Source: Methylotenera sp. (lineage in GTDB: Bacteria > Pseudomonadota > Gammaproteobacteria > Burkholderiales > Methylophilaceae). Taken from it: a DNA stretch of 64,000 bases. Under the pieces are notes generated by a model, which made no database searches, was not told where the DNA came from, and worked only from the letters and a program-made list of their open reading frames with translations. A program made the translations under genes and the position numbers. The stretch spans positions 1 through 64,000 of the forward strand of contig JAUYAL010000018.1 in NCBI GenBank assembly GCA_030693535.1, given 5' to 3'. Positions 1 through 8,509 of the stretch are shown here, piece by piece (position 1 is the first letter of the stretch; each line of letters begins with the position of its first letter).

Positions 1-1
1 T

Positions 2-238
2 TTTGACCAACAATTCGACGAAGATGTCGACATCACGCAGTCTCTTGAGTTATCAAAAGCAAAGCGCGTTCTACAAGAACAAAAACGCGTCAATGTTGAT
101 TTCCCAACATGGATGATTGAGTCATTAGACCGAGAAGCTGGAATACTTGGTGTCACCAGACAATCAATCATTAAGGTATGGCTTGCTGAACGCTTGGAGC
201 AAGCAGCTCTAACCCATCGGTCAAGCAGGACTGGCTAA
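2..238 (+). CDS. RHH (CopG/BrnA-type) antitoxin, 3' part
   Basis: Partial gene, open at the left edge; 78 codons are visible and end at TAA 236-238. The central part (VNVDFPTWMIESLDREA followed by LGVTRQSIIKVWLAERLE) reads as a ribbon-helix-helix DNA-binding domain like the CopG-type antitoxins that pair with BrnT-like RNase toxins. Such antitoxins neutralise the toxin and repress their own operon. The toxin gene would lie to the left, outside the window. The last ten residues (ALTHRSSRTG) are encoded by an attC-like hairpin, so the frame runs into the recombination site, as often happens in integron cassettes. The family call is from motif recognition only. Confidence 0.7.
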   Translation, partial: FDQQFDEDVDITQSLELSKAKRVLQEQKRVNVDFPTWMIESLDREAGILGVTRQSIIKVWLAERLEQAALTHRSSRTG

Positions 239-266
239 AGCCAGCCTCTTACCTCAAACGTTGACA
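207..266 (+). repeat. Integron attC-like recombination site
   Basis: An imperfect inverted repeat of about 60 bp lies directly on the 3' end of the antitoxin gene. It opens with CTCTAAC (inverse-core-like), contains GGTCAAGC and an apical perfect hairpin CTGGCT-aa-AGCCAG (231-244), and closes with TTACCTCAAACGTTGACA. The arms pair with single unpaired bases on one side, the hallmark of a folded attC bottom strand. The 3' core GTTGACA departs from GTTRRRY at its last two positions, so the site may be decayed or terminal. An ordinary hairpin is the alternative, but there is no T tract. Confidence 0.6.
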
Positions 267-469
267 GGCCGCTATGGGGTGTGCCGTCATACGTCCTTAA
301 ATTGCAAACGATTCATTTTGGCTAAGATGATTCATTAATCTATGCAAAATAGTTCGCATAAAAGCTGACACTCAAAAATGAGTAAGTCAACTTAAACTGG
401 AATTTTCTAATTTAGTTTTTTTGCTCAAATCAATCACAGAATACGGATACCCGTAAATTTATCTGCAAT

Positions 470-1039
470 CTAGTCTACGTGAGGCCCAGCTTTGTAATTA
501 ATGATTTCTGAAGTTTGTGGAACGTGGATTAGTTTTTCCGTATCAAAGCCAAGTTCTTTGGCTTGGGCAATCAAGTGCTGCTTAATCGGATAGGTGAGTT
601 GTGGTGTGCGGGCAAGTATCCACAAATATGATTTATCAGGCCCACAAATCATTACATAGTTATAGTAAGGTTTATCTAGCACCATAATGTTATATGCGCC
701 ATAAAACGGCCCAAAAAAAGACACTTTAAGTTTGCCTGTATTAGTTTTGTCGTTATTTGGTGGGTCTACAAAGTATGCTTTGCCTTCTGCTTCTTTCCAT
801 TCTTTGCTTTTCACATTAAAGCCACGATTGATCACTTTAATGCCGCCATCATCGCGCAGACTGTAGGTTGCAGTAACTTTCTCTAAATCACGTTCAAATG
901 AGTGATCAAGTCGGACTATTTCATACCAAGTACCTAGATACTGGTTTGCATCTAGGCTTTGAACGACTTTGACATTTTCAGGAACGCCCATGCAAGCTGT
1001 GAGTAAAAAGGTTAAAAGCAAGGTTGCTAATTTAGGCAT
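470..1039 (-). CDS. blc: Outer-membrane lipocalin (Blc-like lipoprotein)
   Basis: 189 aa. A lipoprotein signal ends in the lipobox LTAC (Cys16), so the mature protein should be lipid-anchored, probably in the outer membrane. The lipocalin signature YLGTWYEIVRLDHSF follows at about residue 34, and the C-terminal WILARTP motif typical of bacterial Blc proteins is present. Length matches the family (about 175-190 aa). Blc proteins bind fatty acids or lysophospholipids and are linked to envelope stress. It stands alone. A second lipocalin of the same family sits in the lipid operon at 42077-42634. Confidence 0.9.
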   Translation of the reverse strand: MPKLATLLLTFLLTACMGVPENVKVVQSLDANQYLGTWYEIVRLDHSFERDLEKVTATYSLRDDGGIKVINRGFNVKSKEWKEAEGKAYFVDPPNNDKTNTGKLKVSFFGPFYGAYNIMVLDKPYYNYVMICGPDKSYLWILARTPQLTYPIKQHLIAQAKELGFDTEKLIHVPQTSEIINYKAGPHVD

Positions 1040-1114
1040 GATGGTACTTGTTAAATATTAATAATATTGTGATAGTTAGATGCATATTTGGTTCAGTATT
1101 AACGATTTTTAGGG

Positions 1115-1891
1115 TTATTTTTTTTTAGGTAGACTCGCATTTTGCGCAATTGCTAACGATGAGCGTTCCAAGTTAAAGGTGTAGTTGTGTATCAAGTTCT
1201 CGCTACCTCGAGAAGGTTCAACGTACTGCATACCAATGCGATATTTTATTGTGCCACTTTTCATGGGGACTGGGATAACATTTCTAACTTGTAACGTTAA
1301 GTGTGCCATACCTATATTAGGAAAAATAATTTTACAGCCATTAAAACTCGCACCTTCAACTACCGCTGGATGCAAGGGGTCATTTGCTAAGACACCAATG
1401 CCGCCAAGGCTGACATCAACCAGTGTGAGCTCTAGCATTTTTTCCGTCACAGAACTTACTTCATTAGAAATAGGGATTTGGCATGGCACAGGGTTTAATA
1501 TAGGGGTTGGGACGCGAAAAAAGTCTCTGCGTTGCACTCGAACTAACTTATCGGGAAGACTTATTTTGATAGCCTTACCATCAGTCATGTGAACTATAGA
1601 AACATGTTCGCTTATCCACTTAATTTTGACACCATCATCTCGCAGAAATGTTACGTGTTGACTTAGGTGTAATCTGCTGTTAAATGTCTCATCGAGACCA
1701 ATATCAAGATAAACCGTATTATTTACTTCATTCACATCAATAATAGTTGTTAAGCATTCATCGATGCCGCGGTTAAATAAAACTTTAATCGTCGTTTTAC
1801 GTTGCAGCAGGTCAGTCAGAATCTGTATTATTTCCTTGATATTGTGAATAAGGAATTGTTCTTCTTCAGGGGAGTGCGCGTCGTAGATCAT
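1115..1891 (-). CDS. YcgR-like PilZ-domain c-di-GMP receptor
   Basis: 258 aa from the preferred ATG at 1889-1891, which has a GAGGAA Shine-Dalgarno at good spacing; an ATG 12 bases further upstream is also open. The N-terminal half resembles the YcgR-N/PilZN domain. The C-terminal half is a PilZ domain with both c-di-GMP motifs visible: RRDFFR (about 121-126, giving RxxxR) and DVSLGG (about 159-164, giving DxSxxG). In enterobacteria YcgR brakes flagella when bound to c-di-GMP. No flagellar gene is in the window, so the partner here could be flagella or pili. The gene is monocistronic by spacing. Confidence 0.85.
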   Translation of the reverse strand: MIYDAHSPEEEQFLIHNIKEIIQILTDLLQRKTTIKVLFNRGIDECLTTIIDVNEVNNTVYLDIGLDETFNSRLHLSQHVTFLRDDGVKIKWISEHVSIVHMTDGKAIKISLPDKLVRVQRRDFFRVPTPILNPVPCQIPISNEVSSVTEKMLELTLVDVSLGGIGVLANDPLHPAVVEGASFNGCKIIFPNIGMAHLTLQVRNVIPVPMKSGTIKYRIGMQYVEPSRGSENLIHNYTFNLERSSLAIAQNASLPKKK

Positions 1892-1971
1892 GCAATTCCT
1901 CATATGATTTATTTGTTATCGTATAATTATAAAAAGCCGTTTGCTAAGTTTAAACTATTGATATGGATAAA

Positions 1972-2700
1972 CTAAATAACCTTTAATTTATCCATATCAC
2001 TTTCTGTCAACCATCGCCATTGACCCACTGCCAAGTCATTAGGTAACTTTAACTCCCCAATCTGTATACGTTTAAGCGCCTCTACACGGTTGCTAATAGC
2101 AGCTACCATGCGCTTCACTTGGTGATATTTTCCTTCGGCTAATGTCATTTGAATAACAAATTCGCTGACTCTAGAACAGGCTAGGGCTGCTATTGGCGCA
2201 TCTTCATCCACAAGTTGTACACCTTTTAAAATGTGATTAATTTGCTCGTCACTTACGGGGTGTTTGCATGTGGCTTCATATACTTTTGGTACTTTGTGCT
2301 TAGGAGAACTCATGCGATGGATAAACTGCCCATCATCTGAAATTAAAATTAGCCCCGTGGTATCTTCATCAAGGCGTCCTATACATTGCACATCTCTAAC
2401 GACTAAGGGGTGAGGTAGTAGGCTGTAAACGGTGGGGTGGTGTTGCGTTTTGTGCGAACATTCGTAATTGCTCGGTTTGTGTAACATCAAGTAAGATTTT
2501 TCACGATAATCCCATGCTTCACCTTTTACTGTGTATTGCAGATTTTCAGTTTCAAAAACGGCGTCAGGGTCATCGCAAATTTCACCATTAACTGTGACTT
2601 CTTCATTAAGAATTAAAATGCGACACAGCTTACGTGCGCCAAAGCCTTGATTGCAGATGATGCGTTCTAGCGGAAGTTTTGATTTTATTTTTTTAGACAT
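1972..2700 (-). CDS. rsuA: RsuA/RluB-family rRNA pseudouridine synthase
   Basis: 242 aa. An N-terminal S4 RNA-binding domain (about residues 9-50) is followed by the pseudouridine synthase domain with the catalytic motif GRLDEDTTG (108-116, Asp111). The C-terminal AEGKYHQVKRM matches the family's second conserved block. Length and sequence are closest to RsuA, which makes pseudouridine 516 in 16S rRNA. Assigning the exact site rather than RluE/RluB specificity is inference. The gene follows aqpZ on the same strand but is separated from it by a terminator hairpin, so it probably has its own promoter. Confidence 0.85.
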   Translation of the reverse strand: MSKKIKSKLPLERIICNQGFGARKLCRILILNEEVTVNGEICDDPDAVFETENLQYTVKGEAWDYREKSYLMLHKPSNYECSHKTQHHPTVYSLLPHPLVVRDVQCIGRLDEDTTGLILISDDGQFIHRMSSPKHKVPKVYEATCKHPVSDEQINHILKGVQLVDEDAPIAALACSRVSEFVIQMTLAEGKYHQVKRMVAAISNRVEALKRIQIGELKLPNDLAVGQWRWLTESDMDKLKVI

Positions 2701-2725
2701 ATTTATATTATAACGTTAGCCATTA

Positions 2726-2749
2726 AAAAGCCCACGTGTGTGGGCTTTT
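2726..2749 (-). terminator. Rho-independent terminator after aqpZ
   Basis: Perfect 10-bp stem AAAAGCCCAC / GTGGGCTTTT around a 4-base loop. On the minus strand it ends in a run of Ts. It lies 34 bases past the aqpZ stop and just upstream of the rsuA start. Confidence 0.85.
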
Positions 2750-2782
2750 AAGAACGGTTTATTTAAGAGATATTTTAAATAT

Positions 2783-3472
2783 CTAATCCTCTTTACTCAC
2801 AAAGTTATATAACAAAGCACCAATTATCGCACCAACAATAGGCGCTAGCCAAAATAACCAAAGTTGATCTAAGGCAATGCCACCTTCAAGTAAAGCCGGG
2901 CCTGTACTACGCGCTGGGTTTACTGAAGTGTTTGTAACTGGAATGCTAATCATATGAATGAGCGTTAGCGTAAACCCAATAGCAATCGGTGCTAATCCTG
3001 CAGGTGCGCGTTTGTCGGTAGCGCCCATGATGATGAACAAGAACATTGCAGTCATGGCGATTTCTATAACTAAGGCAGCCATCATGCTGTATTGGTGTGG
3101 TGAGTGTTCACCAAAGCCGTTAGATGCGAGGCCACCAGAAAAACTTTCTGCTCCGCTAGCAATTGTGCGAATAAGTAAAGTTGCTAAAATTGCACCAATT
3201 ACTTGGGCGATAATGTAATGCGGTAATTCGCTAGTTTTAAATCTTCCACCAACCACTAATCCAATTGAAACGGCAGGGTTCAGATGGCAACCTGAGATAT
3301 GACCTATTGCGTAGGCCATTGTTACTACTGATAAACCAAATGCAAATGAAACGCCTAAGTAGCCTAAGCCCAAATCAGGAATTCCAGCAGCTAAAACAGC
3401 GCTCCCACAGCCGCCTAATACCAGCCAAAAAGTACCAATTAATTCTGCAACTGAACGCTTAGTTAATGACAT
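2783..3472 (-). CDS. aqpZ: Aquaporin Z
   Basis: 229 aa inner-membrane water channel, the usual length for AqpZ. Six hydrophobic segments and both NPA boxes are visible: HLNPAVS in loop B and VNPARSTGP in loop E, the latter with the Arg of the selectivity filter. The start is supported by a strong AGGAGG Shine-Dalgarno. It lets water move rapidly across the inner membrane under osmotic change. It is divergent from the SpoU methyltransferase gene at 3620, with a 147-base intergenic region between them, and ends at a clear terminator. Confidence 0.95.
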   Translation of the reverse strand: MSLTKRSVAELIGTFWLVLGGCGSAVLAAGIPDLGLGYLGVSFAFGLSVVTMAYAIGHISGCHLNPAVSIGLVVGGRFKTSELPHYIIAQVIGAILATLLIRTIASGAESFSGGLASNGFGEHSPHQYSMMAALVIEIAMTAMFLFIIMGATDKRAPAGLAPIAIGFTLTLIHMISIPVTNTSVNPARSTGPALLEGGIALDQLWLFWLAPIVGAIIGALLYNFVSKED

Positions 3473-3619
3473 ACTGCCTCCTAAAGTTTCTAAATTTTAA
3501 ATGTAAATTAAATAGTAATTTTTAATGATTTAATCTACTTTGATAATTTACTGTAATCCTTATGCGCCCACAAGTCAGATTAAGTTAAACTGTAGTTTTA
3601 AAAAGTAAACAATTGTTAT

Positions 3620-4405
3620 ATGTCTTTTAAGCACATTATTTCACGGGATAACCCGGTATATAAACACCTAAAGAAACTCGCGGATAATGCACGCGAACGG
3701 CGTAGTGAAGGTCAAACTCTTTTAGATGGTGTTCATCTAATAGAGGCCTATATTTCCATTTTTGGCGAGCCAACGATGGTAATCATTCCAGAAGGTCAAA
3801 GTAGTGTTGAGGCTACTGGTTTAATTCAGGCGCTAGAGCATGTTTCTACCATGATGTTGCCAACATTGATGTTTGCAGAACTGACGCCTGTAGCAAGTTC
3901 AACAGGCATTCTTGCTTTGGTGAAAATTCCGCAATTAAGTGTGCCAGAAACGCCAAGCTTTGTATTAATGCTTGAGGGCATTCAAGATCCTGGTAATCTG
4001 GGTAGTATGCTACGTACGGCGTCGGCTGCTGGAGTAGAAGCGGTTTATTTGAGCACAAGCTGCACAGATGCTTGGTCACCCAAAGCATTGCGTGGTGGGC
4101 AGGGCGCACAATTTGTGCTGCCCATTGTAGATCGTGCAGATTTAGTCACTGAGTTGCAGGGTTTTTGTGGTAATAGTTACGCCGCCACCATGCAGGGCGA
4201 GTCGCTGTATACACAAGACTTAACGCATGCCACAGCTTTTGTTATTGGCAATGAAGGAGCTGGACTGCGTAAGCAAACTATTGCAGCAACAACTAAAAGT
4301 ATTACCATCCCAATGACAGAAAGTAATTTAGGTTCTGTAGAATCACTCAATGCTGCTGCTGCTGCTGCAGTTTGTTTATTTGAACGTAAGCGACAAACCT
4401 CCTAA
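3620..4405 (+). CDS. TrmH/SpoU-family RNA 2'-O-methyltransferase
   Basis: 261 aa. An N-terminal substrate-binding domain (ISRDNPVYKHLKKLADN) precedes a SPOUT knot. The three SpoU motifs are visible: LEGIQDPGNLGSMLRTA, FVIGNEGAGLR, and IPMTESNLGSVESLNAAAA at the C-terminus. Such enzymes methylate ribose 2'-OH groups in rRNA or tRNA using SAM. The target site cannot be read from the sequence. It is not RlmB, which is at 49417. A type IV pilin gene follows 20 bases downstream on the same strand. Confidence 0.85.
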   Translation: MSFKHIISRDNPVYKHLKKLADNARERRSEGQTLLDGVHLIEAYISIFGEPTMVIIPEGQSSVEATGLIQALEHVSTMMLPTLMFAELTPVASSTGILALVKIPQLSVPETPSFVLMLEGIQDPGNLGSMLRTASAAGVEAVYLSTSCTDAWSPKALRGGQGAQFVLPIVDRADLVTELQGFCGNSYAATMQGESLYTQDLTHATAFVIGNEGAGLRKQTIAATTKSITIPMTESNLGSVESLNAAAAAAVCLFERKRQTS

Positions 4406-4424
4406 TATTAATTCTCAATAAAAA

Positions 4425-4916
4425 ATGAAACCTAATCTAAAACATAAAGTTGTAGGCTTCTCAGCGATTGAAATGATGGTCGTAGTGGCAGTTATTGGTA
4501 TTTTGGCGATGATTGCCATTCCTTCCAGCATGGGACGCATCATCAAAGAGCAGGTTGTGGCGGCGACGCCTTTGGCCGATGTTGCAAAAGAACCTATTGC
4601 GGCTTTGTGGAAGGTGACCAAAATCTTACCTGCTGACAATAAAGAAGCGGGTTTGCCTGATGCCGATAAAATCGTTAGCAACTTCATTAGTGCAGTGGAA
4701 GTGAAGAACGGTGTGATAAATATGACTTTCGGTAATAAAGCACACCCGCAAATTAAAGGAAAAATCCTGTCGTTCAGGCCTGCGGTGATTGAAGAATCAC
4801 AAATCGTGCCTGTTACATGGGTGTGTGGTAATGCTAAAGCGCCTGATAAAATGAAATTAATCGGCGAAAATATAACGAATGTTGCAGATGATTACCTGCC
4901 ACATTTATGTAGGTAA
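4425..4916 (+). CDS. Type IV pilin (PilA-like), orphan
   Basis: 163 aa. The class III prepilin signal is clear: a short basic leader ending in Gly12 before FSAIEMMVVVAVIGIL, with Glu at mature position 5. This means cleavage and N-methylation by PilD and assembly through the inner membrane. The C-terminal region has WVCG and a final LCR, a Cys pair that would form the usual pilin D-loop disulfide. The domain LSFRPAVIEESQIVPVTW resembles the beta-sheet of PilA major pilins. No assembly genes are adjacent. It may be a major or an alternative type IVa pilin. Confidence 0.85.
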   Translation: MKPNLKHKVVGFSAIEMMVVVAVIGILAMIAIPSSMGRIIKEQVVAATPLADVAKEPIAALWKVTKILPADNKEAGLPDADKIVSNFISAVEVKNGVINMTFGNKAHPQIKGKILSFRPAVIEESQIVPVTWVCGNAKAPDKMKLIGENITNVADDYLPHLCR

Positions 4917-4984
4917 CTAATATTTATCTGAAATTGTACATTTAGATGAGAAAGTGCATAAGTATCCGTTCGCCCTTCACATTT

Positions 4985-5070
4985 TACTTGCCACTTTAGT
5001 GGAATAGTAGAGTGGGGGAAGAACTTAACAGACTGTGCTTGTCGAAGGGTAATTCATGGCTTGACAAGCT
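4985..5070. repeat. Intergenic hairpin repeats
   Basis: Two hairpins lie between the pilin and hslO genes. CCACT-tt-AGTGG at 4991-5002 is an imperfect copy of the perfect palindrome at 8791-8816. The second pairs GCTTGTC (5037-5043) with GACAAGC (5063-5069) and resembles REP-like dispersed hairpins that are common in proteobacterial intergenic regions. It may end converging transcripts or simply be a mobile repeat. The identity of the repeat family is inference. Confidence 0.5.
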
Positions 5071-5108
5071 CACCACGACCGGAAATTTGGCAAATGGACA
5101 ATCTTGGT

Positions 5109-6047
5109 TTAATGAACCTTTGGACTGCTTGGCAGAACGGTTTCAGTAGCTAATAATTGGGCAGCATCAATTTTATCAAACGTGTATTGTGCATTACAAA
5201 AATCACAGTTCACCTCAATATTGCCCCGTTCTTCAATAATTCCAGTTAGTTCATCATTACCTAGCATGCGCAACATATTTGCTACACTTTCACGCGTGCA
5301 ACTACAGTAGAATTGTGTGTCACTTGCTTCAAAAAGGCGGACGTCTTCTTCGTTAAATAGTCTGGTGAGTAAGGTTTCTGCGGGTAAATGAAGCAATTCA
5401 TCTTCCGTAACAGTGCTTGCCAGGTAACCCACACGGTTCCATATATCAGAATCCAGTGTTTGTGTCGTTTGATTCATTGTATCAGGCAGTTTTTGAATTA
5501 ACATACCTGCCGCAGAGTTTCCGTCGCAACATAACCAAATTTTGGTGTCTATTTGCTCAGAGCGGAGCATATAGTTTTCAAGTATGGCACTGATGCTGTC
5601 ACCTTCGAGTGGCACGATGCCTTGATAAGCCTGACCACCTTCTTTAGGGTCTAGCGTAATCATAAATTGACCTTGTTCAATTAAATCAAACAAATCTTGA
5701 CTATCATCAATCTCGCCGCTCCATTTGGCTGTCGCACGTATTTTAAGTGCAGAGCCAAAGTCTGAATTGCACTCCACAACTAACAGTTTTAATAAACCTT
5801 TACTTTGGATTTGTAAAACTAATGAGCCATTCATTTTAAGGGTGGCTGTGAGTAGAGCGCTTGCTGCCATTAATTCGCCCAGCGATCTTCTTAGCCCTGC
5901 AGGGAGGTGTTGTTTATTTAGTGCTTGCTGAAGCGTTTGCGAGAGATTAACAAGGTTTCCACGTACTGGTGTATTTTCAAATACAAAACGCTGTAATAAG
6001 TCTTGATCAGCTGTCATTTGAGGCTTACTTTGCAGTATATTTTTCAT
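5109..6047 (-). CDS. hslO: Redox-regulated chaperone Hsp33
   Basis: 312 aa. The four zinc-binding cysteines of the redox switch are present in the C-terminal part: CSC (Cys248, Cys250) and CDFC (Cys281, Cys284). Reduced Hsp33 holds zinc and is inactive. Oxidation with unfolding forms disulfides and turns it into an ATP-independent holdase in the cytoplasm. Length is slightly above the usual 290-300 aa. It stands downstream of the TonB receptor gene on the same strand but after a terminator, so it is probably transcribed separately. Confidence 0.95.
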   Translation of the reverse strand: MKNILQSKPQMTADQDLLQRFVFENTPVRGNLVNLSQTLQQALNKQHLPAGLRRSLGELMAASALLTATLKMNGSLVLQIQSKGLLKLLVVECNSDFGSALKIRATAKWSGEIDDSQDLFDLIEQGQFMITLDPKEGGQAYQGIVPLEGDSISAILENYMLRSEQIDTKIWLCCDGNSAAGMLIQKLPDTMNQTTQTLDSDIWNRVGYLASTVTEDELLHLPAETLLTRLFNEEDVRLFEASDTQFYCSCTRESVANMLRMLGNDELTGIIEERGNIEVNCDFCNAQYTFDKIDAAQLLATETVLPSSPKVH

Positions 6048-6104
6048 GGTAGCATTTTAACATTGGCTGCCATACATTTCTTATTTTTACTCCATTACAA
6101 TAAA

Positions 6105-6133
6105 AAATGGGCATACATATTGTATGCCCATTT
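6105..6133 (-). terminator. Terminator after the siderophore receptor
   Basis: Perfect 11-bp stem ATGGGCATACA / TGTATGCCCAT with a 3-base loop. It is extended by A/T pairs and ends in six Ts on the minus strand, 33 bases past the receptor stop. Confidence 0.85.
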
Positions 6134-6165
6134 AATAATTTCATCGTAATTAAGCTATTCTTTTG

Positions 6166-8448
6166 TTAAAAATCATAGACTAATGTTGCTCTCCCCGCGA
6201 TGGGCGAGCCTGGTGTAATGTTGTTATTGTTGTGCGCATGCAGCACATACTCTTTGTTAGTAAGGTTTTCTAGGTTAATTTGCAACCGTGCTTGTTTGTT
6301 GATCTTTGCAAATAATGCAGCATCTAAGCGTGTGTATCCAGCTAAGGTAGTGCTTTGTGTTGCGGTTGGTGAAACCGCAAACATGTCAGAGCGGCTGATT
6401 ACGCCGATAGCAACGCCCCATGTGTCGTTAAAGTTGTAACGATTCCATAAAGAGAAAGTATGTTTAGGGGTTTGACCTAATTCTGCACCTTTAAGAATAG
6501 CCCCTATTCCTGAGCCTTGTTGTTTAGTGACTTCACCATCTTGGAAGGCGTAGCCACCAAATACACTCCATTTGTCGGTAATGTTGCCAGCAACGCCTAA
6601 TTCCACACCCTTAGTTTCTTGACCATCTACTAGTACTTGTAACGAGGCATTATTAGGGTCTTGAATTTGCACATTTTGACGTTCGAGCTTATAGATTGCA
6701 GCGGTTAATGCCAAGTTTGGATTTATGTCCCATTTTGCACCAACTTCATAGTTAATAAACTTCTCTGGCTCAAATGACTGATTAGTCAATGTTAGTGAAG
6801 TCAACTGCTCTCCAGCGCGCGGAACGTATGACAGGCTATAGTTTGCATATAGTGATACTGGCTCAATGGGTTTAAAAATCAAACCAGCACGTGGTGATAG
6901 TAAATTGTCTGTGACGTTAAAACTTTCAGAGATAGTTGTTCCTGTTCCAAGCCTTCTTATGCCATCAAAGTTCGTTTTGATATGATCGTGCCTTAGTCCT
7001 ACAATGGCTTGCCATTGCGATGATAAAATAATTTGATCTTGTAAATACAAACCAACGACATCTACTGTTGATTGGTTGTCGCGGAATGCATTGTTGCCAT
7101 TTACCAAATTGGCTCTAAAACTCACTGGCGTAATGGCAATTTGCGTGGCGTTATTGGCATTCAGTGTAACTTGTGTGCCTGTCGTATTGAAATCATTATT
7201 AAAGAATGCAGACAAGCGGTTATTAGATGTATCTTGTGTACTTAACTCTAAACCAGCTAATAATTTATGTTCAACTGAACCCCATTTTGCTGTGTAAGTT
7301 AAATCAGTTTGGTTGATTAAATTTTCTCGTTCAGTTGAATCAATATAACCACGCACTGTGAAGTTGCCATTGTTAGCAACGGCACTATCTGCAAATACAT
7401 TTTGGTAAAATTTATTGTAATGAGCAAAGCGTGTTTGATTTTTAACATTAATTCCGTTATCAAAGGCATGTTCAAATAATGCGTTAAACGCCACTGTTTC
7501 AGTTTCGGTAGGGCTTAAATCAGCGCTACCATAAAATGCTGAATCATTACCAAGATTAAAGGGTTTTCTATTTTTGATACTATTTCCTGTACCGTTAGCT
7601 GATGGAACGCCGCGGTCACTTACACGTTTATCTTCAAAGTATTCGGCACTGAGTACAATTTTGGTGTTGTCGTCAGGCTTAATTGTAATGGTTGGAGTGA
7701 CGCCATAACGTTCTAAATTTACGCCATCACGATATGAATCTGAGTTTTCATAGACAGCGTTAATACGAAATGCAATTTCATCATTAATTGCCTGACCAAA
7801 GTCAGCAGAAACACGTTTTTGGTCATATGCGCCATAGCTTGCGGTAATTTGACTAACAGGATCCCAGCCAGCTTCTTTAGATACTCGATTGACGACACCA
7901 CCTGCACCGCCTCGGCCAAATATCATACCGCTGGGACCTTTTAAAACTTCAATACGATCAGTATTGTATAAGTCGCGATAAGTTTGAACATCGTCACGTG
8001 TGCCATCTATAAAGAAATCGCCAGTTGTTGCATTTCCTCTAAAAACAATGGCATCACGGTTGCCTTCTCCTTGAATGGCTGTTACACCAGGCACGTAACG
8101 AATGGCATCTGAAATACTTTGTACAGATTGGTCTACAATTTGTTCTTGTGTAATAACAGCAATAGCTTGAGGAACATCGCGTAGCTTTGTATCGGTTTTG
8201 GTGGCAGTACTACTTCGTTTTGCGTTGTAACCTTTAATAGGTTTTGTGTCACTAATTACAGGTGCAGTAACTGTAATTTTTTTGAGCTGAATAGTTTGTT
8301 CGTTGCTATTGATTTCTGCAAAACTTGTTTTAGGCGCCATCCACACTAGAATGCTAGTGCTAGCTAATGCTATTTTGATAGCCAATTTAAGCTTGGAAGG
8401 TTGGTGGGCTTGTGTATTTTTTTTAAAATATAGATCGTTATACTTCAT
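6166..8448 (-). CDS. TonB-dependent siderophore receptor
   Basis: 760 aa outer-membrane receptor. It has an N-terminal signal region (basic start, hydrophobic stretch ending around SFA), then KKITVTAP (TonB-box-like), a plug domain (DVPQAIAVITQEQI to GGAGGVVNRVSK, about 85-195), and a long beta-barrel ending in the aromatic YDF expected for BAM-assembled barrels. The plug resembles catecholate or ferrichrome-type receptors (Fiu/FhuA group). The exact ligand cannot be inferred. A Fur box lies directly upstream, supporting iron repression. No siderophore biosynthesis or ABC uptake genes are adjacent, suggesting use of foreign siderophores. Confidence 0.9.
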   Translation of the reverse strand: MKYNDLYFKKNTQAHQPSKLKLAIKIALASTSILVWMAPKTSFAEINSNEQTIQLKKITVTAPVISDTKPIKGYNAKRSSTATKTDTKLRDVPQAIAVITQEQIVDQSVQSISDAIRYVPGVTAIQGEGNRDAIVFRGNATTGDFFIDGTRDDVQTYRDLYNTDRIEVLKGPSGMIFGRGGAGGVVNRVSKEAGWDPVSQITASYGAYDQKRVSADFGQAINDEIAFRINAVYENSDSYRDGVNLERYGVTPTITIKPDDNTKIVLSAEYFEDKRVSDRGVPSANGTGNSIKNRKPFNLGNDSAFYGSADLSPTETETVAFNALFEHAFDNGINVKNQTRFAHYNKFYQNVFADSAVANNGNFTVRGYIDSTERENLINQTDLTYTAKWGSVEHKLLAGLELSTQDTSNNRLSAFFNNDFNTTGTQVTLNANNATQIAITPVSFRANLVNGNNAFRDNQSTVDVVGLYLQDQIILSSQWQAIVGLRHDHIKTNFDGIRRLGTGTTISESFNVTDNLLSPRAGLIFKPIEPVSLYANYSLSYVPRAGEQLTSLTLTNQSFEPEKFINYEVGAKWDINPNLALTAAIYKLERQNVQIQDPNNASLQVLVDGQETKGVELGVAGNITDKWSVFGGYAFQDGEVTKQQGSGIGAILKGAELGQTPKHTFSLWNRYNFNDTWGVAIGVISRSDMFAVSPTATQSTTLAGYTRLDAALFAKINKQARLQINLENLTNKEYVLHAHNNNNITPGSPIAGRATLVYDF

Positions 8449-8490
8449 TTGTGGTTTTTTACGTTGATGTTATTGATATGAAATAATAAC

Positions 8491-8509
8491 GCAAATGAGA
8501 ATCAATATC
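8491..8509 (-). promoter_or_regulatory. Fur box upstream of the siderophore receptor
   Basis: The 19 bases match the classical Fur consensus (GATAATGATAATCATTATC) at 15 of 19 positions. They sit 43 bases upstream of the receptor start, where bound Fur-Fe would block transcription. Confidence 0.75.

Noticed and set aside
231..244. Hairpin CTGGCTaaAGCCAG as an ordinary terminator
   Set aside because: No T run follows it and it is embedded in a longer folded repeat, so an attC reading is preferred.
4415..4687. Minus-strand frame over the pilin gene
   Set aside because: Shadow of the pilin gene, which has a clear prepilin signal.
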